From NCBI GenBank assembly GCA_029264995.1, contig JAJUKC010000009.1, forward strand, positions 1 through 48,008: 48,008 nt of DNA. The letters run 5' to 3'. The DNA is from Marinobacter sp. GTDB taxonomy: Bacteria > Pseudomonadota > Gammaproteobacteria > Pseudomonadales > Oleiphilaceae. The translations under genes and the position numbers were made by a program. This document shows, piece after piece, positions 43,415-48,008 of the stretch (its first letter is position 1; each line of letters opens with the position of its first letter). A model generated the notes under the pieces. That model was not told the DNA's origin and did not search any database. It worked only from the letters and a program-made list of their open reading frames with translations.

Positions 43415-44518
43415 TCAAGCCGAAGTCTGTGGGCAGGGCCCGGCGTTCTGGCTCCGTACTCTTGGGGCAATACGGTTCCGGCCACTCTCCTTGGCGTTGT
43501 ATAGCTGTACGTCGGCCTGCTTGAGCAGTTCGTTGATCGATCCGGATTTGGAAATGGAGCATACCCCGGCACTGATGGTGACGGGCAGTGTCTGTTCCCG
43601 ATGGTGAAAACGGGTGGCTGCCACTTCTGCGCGCAGGCGCTCAGCCAGGGTGAGCGCCTGCAACAAAGTGGTGTCGGGTAATAGCAGCAGAAATTCCTCA
43701 CCGCCCCAGCGGGCAGCAACATCCGACTGGCGGACAACCTGCCGGACCAGATCCGCAAACTGGCGCAGAACCTCGTCTCCGGCATCGTGGCCGAAGTCAT
43801 CGTTAATGCGTTTGAACAGGTCCAGATCAATCAGAACGACGGAAAAATGATGCCCGGAGCGCTCGAACCGGGAAAACTCGGTGTTTAGCCGGCCCTGCAT
43901 GTCCCGCCGGTTGGCCAGCCCGGTCAGTTCGTCGGTGCGGGCGGCGTGTTCGTGGGCCTGGGCGAGTGCCACCAGTTTGTTGCGGGCCCGCAACCGGCCG
44001 GCTTCCAGCACGAAACAGAAGATCGACTCGAAGGTGAGTGTGGCGAAGAAACGGATCTTGAAGTCGGTGCTGTATTCAGCGCTGACCCCGGGCATCTCGG
44101 GAAACTGAAACACCAGGATGGCCAGCAGGTAGCAGAACAGCAGAATCGCGGTGCCACCCTTGAGGCTGGTCAGGTAGAACAGCAACGGCGGGAACACATA
44201 GAACCAGAGTGGGCCGGTGTTGCCCTCGCCGCCGGAGGCAATCAGATAGGTGAACAGTAGCCCGACAATAACCAGCAGGCCACCTTTCTGGACCGTTCGA
44301 TCCCGGCTCCAGGCATACCATCCAATATTGAGAATGATCGGACCAACGAAGGCCCAGAGCACCCAGGCGTGCAAATAGTGCTCGGCATACCAGGCTTTGA
44401 CGCCGATACCGGCCAGAAACAGAATCGCCATGGCTGACAGGCCATTCAGTAGCCGGGAGATCTGAAGCTCCTCATGCTCGCTGGACTGGGTGTGGCTGGT
44501 AAGGCTGGTATCTGTCAT
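43415..44518 (-). CDS. Diguanylate cyclase, membrane-bound, with intact GGEEF and I-site
   Basis: 367 residues. Six hydrophobic helices fill ~30-175; the GGDEF domain starts near EHAARTDELTGLANRR and has RWGGEEF near 271. The RxxD inhibitory site is present as RQSD five residues before GGEEF, so product inhibition is expected. It makes cyclic di-GMP from GTP, opposing the two EAL proteins in the window. The membrane sensor part has no recognised family name to me. The start at 44518 has a weak ribosome site. It lies upstream of the MioC-like gene. Confidence 0.9.
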   Translation of the reverse strand: MTDTSLTSHTQSSEHEELQISRLLNGLSAMAILFLAGIGVKAWYAEHYLHAWVLWAFVGPIILNIGWYAWSRDRTVQKGGLLVIVGLLFTYLIASGGEGNTGPLWFYVFPPLLFYLTSLKGGTAILLFCYLLAILVFQFPEMPGVSAEYSTDFKIRFFATLTFESIFCFVLEAGRLRARNKLVALAQAHEHAARTDELTGLANRRDMQGRLNTEFSRFERSGHHFSVVLIDLDLFKRINDDFGHDAGDEVLRQFADLVRQVVRQSDVAARWGGEEFLLLLPDTTLLQALTLAERLRAEVAATRFHHREQTLPVTISAGVCSISKSGSINELLKQADVQLYNAKESGRNRIAPRVRSQNAGPCPQTSA

Positions 44519-44647
44519 TAACTGTTGTTCTTTTTGACATATTTTCGGGAATTATGCGTCAAAAACCATCGTGATTGCAGCATTAACTGTCAGGATTGTG
44601 AAGGGGGCCCTTAACCGGGATTTGTTTCAATTTGATGGCAAAAAATT

Positions 44648-44653
44648 TATAGT
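44648..44653 (+). promoter_or_regulatory. Candidate -10 of the PiT gene
   Basis: TATAGT in AT-rich DNA 60 bp before the ATG; no strong -35 and no Pho box found. Confidence 0.3.
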
Positions 44654-44713
44654 TTGCCCCCGGCGAACACTGCCCAAACCCCTTCTGTCCACAAGACAAG
44701 AGAATCAATTGGT

Positions 44714-46279
44714 ATGGCCCGTTCCAGCAGCTTTCTGGATAACCTTCTCACCAGCCCCTCCACGGAACGGTACAGGGTCGGACTAAGTGTACTTTTCCTT
44801 CTTTGTGTCTGGCTTGTGGTTGGTTCCTTCAGTCAGGGCCTGCCTAACGCCATGTTATTGATGGCCGCCGCGGTCATTGGTGGCTACATGGCAATCAATA
44901 TCGGTGCCAACGATGTCGCCAACAATGTCGGGCCGGCGGTCGGGTCCGGAGCCCTGTCGCTGGGTGCGGCAGTGCTTCTGGCGGCTGTATTTGAAGCCGC
45001 GGGTGCGTTGATCGCCGGCGGTGATGTGGTGTCGACCATCAAGGGCGGGATTATTGATCCGACCACTCTGGAAGATCCGCGTGCGTTTGTCTGGTTAATG
45101 ACAGCGGCTCTGCTGGCGGGCGCCCTGTGGCTGAACCTGGCCACCTGGATGGGCGCGCCGGTCTCAACCACCCACTCCATCGTGGGCGGTGTCCTGGGGG
45201 CCGGGATTGCCGCTGGAGGCTGGGCCATTGCGGATTGGGCGGTGATGGGCAAAATCGCCGCAAGCTGGGTTATTTCGCCGGTTCTGGGTGGTGCCCTGGC
45301 GGCACTGTTCCTGTTCGCAATCAAGAAAACCGTACTGTATCGCCAGAATCTGGTGTCCTCTGCCCGTACCTTTGTACCCTGGCTGGTGGCGATTATGGCC
45401 TGGGCCTTTTCCACCTATCTGATGGTCAAGGGCGTCAAGAAGATCGTCAAAGTGGACATGGTGGAAGCTTCGGTGATCGGCCTGGTTGTGGCAGGTGTGG
45501 TGTTCTTCGTGATGCGCACTCTGGTGGGCCGCAAAGCCTCGACCATGGAAAACAGTGCGCAGGGGGTAAATACCCTGTTCACCTGGCCGTTGATCTTCGC
45601 CGCGGCCCTGCTGAGCTTCGCCCACGGCGCCAACGACGTGGCCAATGCCATTGGCCCGCTGGCAGCCATTAATGATGCCATTCAGGCTGGCGGTGGCGTG
45701 GTCACTTCAGCGAGCATTCCGCTTTGGGTGATGCTGGTGGGTGCCCTGGGGCTGGCGGTCGGGCTGATGCTGTTCGGGCCGCGCTTGATCAAAACGGTAG
45801 GCTCGGAGATTACCGAGCTGGACAAGACCCGGGCCTTCTGTATCGTGCTGTCTGCGGCGCTGACGGTGATTCTGGCGTCTCAGCTTGGCCTGCCGGTCAG
45901 TTCCACCCACATTGCCATTGGCGGCGTTTTCGGTGTCGGCTTCCTGCGGGAGTATCTGAAATCCAACTACGCGACCCAGCTGCACAAGATCATCGAACAC
46001 CATGACCCGGCCGAGCAGGAGCGCCTGAAGCCGTTCCTGGATGACTTCCGCAATGCCTCGGTGGAGGAAATGGAGAAGCTGCTGAAACAGGCGAAGAAGA
46101 AAAAGCAGCAGGTGCCTTTGTCCAAGTCGGAGCGTAAGCGCCTGAAGAAGATTTACCGCGAGGAGATGGTCAAGCGCTCCCATCTGGTGAAGATTGCTGC
46201 GGCCTGGATCATTACTGTGCCGGCGTCGGCGATTATGGCGGCGTTCCTGTTCTTCACCCTGCGTGGCCTGATGGTCTGA
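44714..46279 (+). CDS. Inorganic phosphate transporter, PiT family
   Basis: 521 residues from ATG 44714 (MARSSSFLDN); an in-frame TTG 60 bp upstream is not preferred. Two inverted PiT repeats with the signature GANDVANNVGPAVGSGAL (N-terminal) and GANDVANAIGPLAAI (C-terminal half) are present, the second being the best PiT match. Twelve or so helices flank a hydrophilic loop with many Lys (KQAKKKKQQVPLSKSERKR). PiT transporters bring in phosphate with protons or sodium at low affinity, complementing the Pst system indicated by phoU. No PhoU-like DUF47 partner gene lies beside it, as occurs in many bacteria. Confidence 0.9.
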   Translation: MARSSSFLDNLLTSPSTERYRVGLSVLFLLCVWLVVGSFSQGLPNAMLLMAAAVIGGYMAINIGANDVANNVGPAVGSGALSLGAAVLLAAVFEAAGALIAGGDVVSTIKGGIIDPTTLEDPRAFVWLMTAALLAGALWLNLATWMGAPVSTTHSIVGGVLGAGIAAGGWAIADWAVMGKIAASWVISPVLGGALAALFLFAIKKTVLYRQNLVSSARTFVPWLVAIMAWAFSTYLMVKGVKKIVKVDMVEASVIGLVVAGVVFFVMRTLVGRKASTMENSAQGVNTLFTWPLIFAAALLSFAHGANDVANAIGPLAAINDAIQAGGGVVTSASIPLWVMLVGALGLAVGLMLFGPRLIKTVGSEITELDKTRAFCIVLSAALTVILASQLGLPVSSTHIAIGGVFGVGFLREYLKSNYATQLHKIIEHHDPAEQERLKPFLDDFRNASVEEMEKLLKQAKKKKQQVPLSKSERKRLKKIYREEMVKRSHLVKIAAAWIITVPASAIMAAFLFFTLRGLMV

Positions 46280-46287
46280 CCGTCGTG

Positions 46288-46307
46288 CGGGGCTGGTGAT
46301 GGCCCCG
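46288..46307 (+). terminator. Weak hairpin after the PiT gene
   Basis: CGGGGC-N8-GCCCCG, 6-bp arms, 8 bp after the stop; followed by TGCTTTGT. Confidence 0.45.
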
Positions 46308-46379
46308 TGCTTTGTCCATACTATAGGCAATGCATCCGGCAGGCGTGGCCTGTCGCTATCCATATTCGGGGAGTACAAC

Positions 46380-46646
46380 ATGAGTTCATCTGTCGAGAGC
46401 CGTCAGGCGCGGATGATTGAAGAGTTGCGGGTGTTCATCAAGAAAGTGATGAGCGATCCGACGATTGCCGTGAAGTCCATGGAGATTGCCCGCAAGTACA
46501 AGGGCGAGGCCAATGCCGATGAGCTGATGGCCCGTGAGATCAGTGCCAATACCACGATCCGGATTCCGGAGAGCTGGAGTGAGGCCGACAAGATGTTTCT
46601 GGAGATCCTGCACGAGGTGCTGGATGACGAAGAGGCGCTTTACTGA
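46380..46646 (+). CDS. Conserved small protein of unknown function
   Basis: 88 residues from ATG 46380 (MSSSVESRQARMIEELRVF); GGGGAG precedes it by six bases, which decides this start over an in-frame one at 46296. The protein is helical, acidic at the C-terminus (EILHEVLDDEEALY), and without a signal peptide, membrane helix or Cys pair. I do not recognise a family. Codon use looks like its neighbours, supporting a real gene. It lies 100 bp after the PiT gene on the same strand, with a weak hairpin between. Confidence 0.65.
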   Translation: MSSSVESRQARMIEELRVFIKKVMSDPTIAVKSMEIARKYKGEANADELMAREISANTTIRIPESWSEADKMFLEILHEVLDDEEALY

Positions 46647-46677
46647 TTAGTCCCAGGTGTTGAACGACGAACTCTGA

Positions 46678-46788
46678 GCAAGGGGATGGGGAGCTTCTCC
46701 CAAAACCTTGCGGAGCCATGGATGGCGGAGCAGAGCGTACAGGGATGTATTCACAGCGTGTTTTGGGAGAAGCTCCCCATCCCCTTGC
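46678..46788. repeat. 29-bp perfect inverted repeat with 53-bp centre
   Basis: The arm at 46678-46706 is exactly reverse-complementary to 46760-46788. Each arm also contains a small GGGAG-CTT-CTCCC dyad. It lies between the convergent small-protein gene and the decarboxylase. Open frames across it look like translated repeat rather than genes. Confidence 0.9.
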
Positions 46789-46882
46789 GGGGCTCCGGCT
46801 GACTCCGCAAGGTTTTGGAAAGGGCTCCCGCAAGCCCCGCCCCAAAGCTTTGATAGGCGCCGAATGCTCCGCAAGGTTTTGG
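46700..46882. repeat. Three copies of a 16-bp repeat CTCCGCAAGGTTTTGG
   Basis: Inverted copy at 46700-46715, direct copies at 46803-46818 and 46867-46882. The two direct copies extend on the right to AAAG and a degenerate CTCCCGCA. Likely copies of a genome-dispersed intergenic repeat family; this is inference from the pattern. Confidence 0.85.
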
Positions 46883-46935
46883 AAAGACTTCCCGCATCCC
46901 CAGCCATCAGATGATGGTGCAGTATTCTGGCTAAC

Positions 46936-48006
46936 TCAGGCCTGCCTGGCCTCTCTCTGGTTCTGCTTCAAAACCGCCGCAGCCATCTGGTGCAGGATGG
47001 TCATTTCATCGGCAATGCCATCATCCTTCGACAGCTCCCGCTGTTCCTTGAGAATGTCTTCCAGAATTTCTGGTGTTGTTAACGGGTTGGCAAGAACCAC
47101 CCGGAACACAATGCACGGGAAGTGGTAGTAACGGGCGGGCTCAAGTCGGGTTCGGGAGACGAAGGCTTTGCCGCGTTCCCGTTGGGTTTTCTGAATGAAC
47201 TTGGTGATGCGGTTCAGGCAGGTGTTCATCTTTTCTGCCTGCAGCTCATCGGCCATGGCCAGTGCCTGGCGCACATCTTCCGGGCAATAGCGGTAGGTCA
47301 GGATGTTCAGTTCCGGGCGGGTGACCAGTTCAAAATCCGGTTGTTCATCGATCATGTTGGCAAAGGTTTTGGCTTTGTCGATGCCCTGGTCGATGAGAAT
47401 TTCGTAGCCTTCTCTGGCGAGGATTTTCAGGCCTGAGTGAATCAGCATGGCCATGCCCGGGCGCGAGCCTTCCAGGGTGGTGCTGCCGAGGTCCCGGGAA
47501 CCTTTCCGGATGATGTACTGGGCGTGGTGTTCTACCGCGCTGGCCAGACTGGGATCCTTGAAGACCACCAGGCCGGCGCCCATGGGTACGTAGAGCTGTT
47601 TGTGGGCGTCGAAGGTGACCGAGTCGGCTTTCTCGATGCCGCGCAGCAGGTGTTTGTGGGTGCGGGAGAACAGGGTTGGCCCGCCCCAGGCGGCGTCGAC
47701 GTGGAAGTGGGCGCCGAATTCCCGGGCGATGTCGGCCATGGCGTCCAGCGGGTCGACGTTGCCGGTTTCGGTGGTGCCGGCCACGCCGCAGATGGCCATG
47801 ACTTTGATTTTCTGTTTCTGCAGCTCCAGACATTTGTCGCGCAGGGCGTCGGTCTGGATCCGGTTGAATTCGTCGGTTTCAACCGGCACCAGGGCATCGC
47901 GGCCCAGGCCCAGCACGTCAGCGGCTTTGCGCAACGAGTAGTGGCCGCGCTTGGAGACGACGATGGCGGCGCCCTCGTAGCCATAGTATTTCAGGGCCCG
48001 AAACAG
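46936..48006 (-). CDS. panP: PLP-dependent decarboxylase, PanP-like (aspartate 1-decarboxylase), 5' end cut
   Basis: About 357 residues visible; the frame runs off the right edge, and the in-frame TTG near 47934 is internal. It is a group II PLP decarboxylase: the aspartate that contacts the pyridine nitrogen is in HVDAAWGG, and the PLP lysine is in TFDAHKQLYVPMG. RGHYSLRKAADVLGLG and the long C-terminal region match my memory of PanP, the PLP enzyme that replaces PanD for beta-alanine synthesis in many marine gammaproteobacteria. Glutamate or other amino-acid decarboxylases are the alternative. Its 3' end faces the repeat cluster. Confidence 0.72.
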   Translation of the reverse strand: MFRALKYYGYEGAAIVVSKRGHYSLRKAADVLGLGRDALVPVETDEFNRIQTDALRDKCLELQKQKIKVMAICGVAGTTETGNVDPLDAMADIAREFGAHFHVDAAWGGPTLFSRTHKHLLRGIEKADSVTFDAHKQLYVPMGAGLVVFKDPSLASAVEHHAQYIIRKGSRDLGSTTLEGSRPGMAMLIHSGLKILAREGYEILIDQGIDKAKTFANMIDEQPDFELVTRPELNILTYRYCPEDVRQALAMADELQAEKMNTCLNRITKFIQKTQRERGKAFVSRTRLEPARYYHFPCIVFRVVLANPLTTPEILEDILKEQRELSKDDGIADEMTILHQMAAAVLKQNQREARQA

Positions 48007-48008
48007 GC

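Noticed and set aside
46718-47128. 136-codon plus-strand ORF across the repeat cluster
   Set aside because: It is made of repeat sequence and then runs antisense through the decarboxylase 3' end.

Overview
This 48 kb window is core chromosome from a gammaproteobacterium. The gene content and protein sequences look most like Marinobacter or a close marine relative, judged from recalled family resemblance because no search was run. It is gene-dense, moderately GC-rich, and carries no phage, transposase, CRISPR array, rRNA or tRNA that I can see. About 40 protein genes are supported. Both edges cut a gene: phoU on the left and a PanP-like PLP decarboxylase on the right.

Layout. 0-6.2 kb: phoU end, CBS-domain membrane protein, HIT protein, ubiF, YbaK-like deacylase, mscS, selU/mnmH. 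6.2-7.9 kb: SAM methyltransferase, then a stretch with no credible ORF that I read as a CsrB/RsmZ-type regulatory RNA on the minus strand, then a VanZ-like gene. 7.9-15 kb: cysZ-rapA, fadE-crcB, and a cspA-like gene with a long leader. 15-24 kb: dienelactone hydrolase, Yip1-like protein, PhoD phosphatase, P-type ATPase, divergent phosphoketolase. 24-32 kb: EAL protein, S11 peptidase, one-domain asparaginase, rsuA, membrane hydrolase, PEP-CTERM protein with a sigma-54 promoter, MltB-type transglycosylase. 32-40 kb: response regulator, phoR, phoB, ubiA, ubiC, hpt on one strand; rubredoxin, its reductase and tesB on the other. 40-48 kb: second EAL protein, MioC-like flavodoxin, GGDEF diguanylate cyclase, PiT phosphate transporter, an unknown 88-residue protein, a repeat cluster, and the decarboxylase.

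Three functional threads run through it. Phosphate: phoU, phoBR with a Pho-box promoter, PhoD and PiT. Cyclic di-GMP and post-transcriptional control: two EAL proteins with decayed GGDEF domains, one intact GGEEF cyclase with an I-site, and the CsrB-like RNA. Fatty acid and alkane metabolism: fadE, tesB and rubredoxin/rubredoxin reductase. Ubiquinone synthesis is represented by ubiF, ubiC and ubiA.

The most interesting unannotated element is the CsrB-like RNA at about 6931-7197 (minus strand). It has fifteen GGA motifs in about 267 nt, many in hairpin loops, a strong terminator, and dyads upstream where a GacA/UvrY-type activator could bind. Next are the sigma-54 promoter of the PEP-CTERM gene, the phoB Pho box with a correctly spaced -10, the dyad over the rubredoxin promoter, and the inverted-repeat cluster at 46678-46882.
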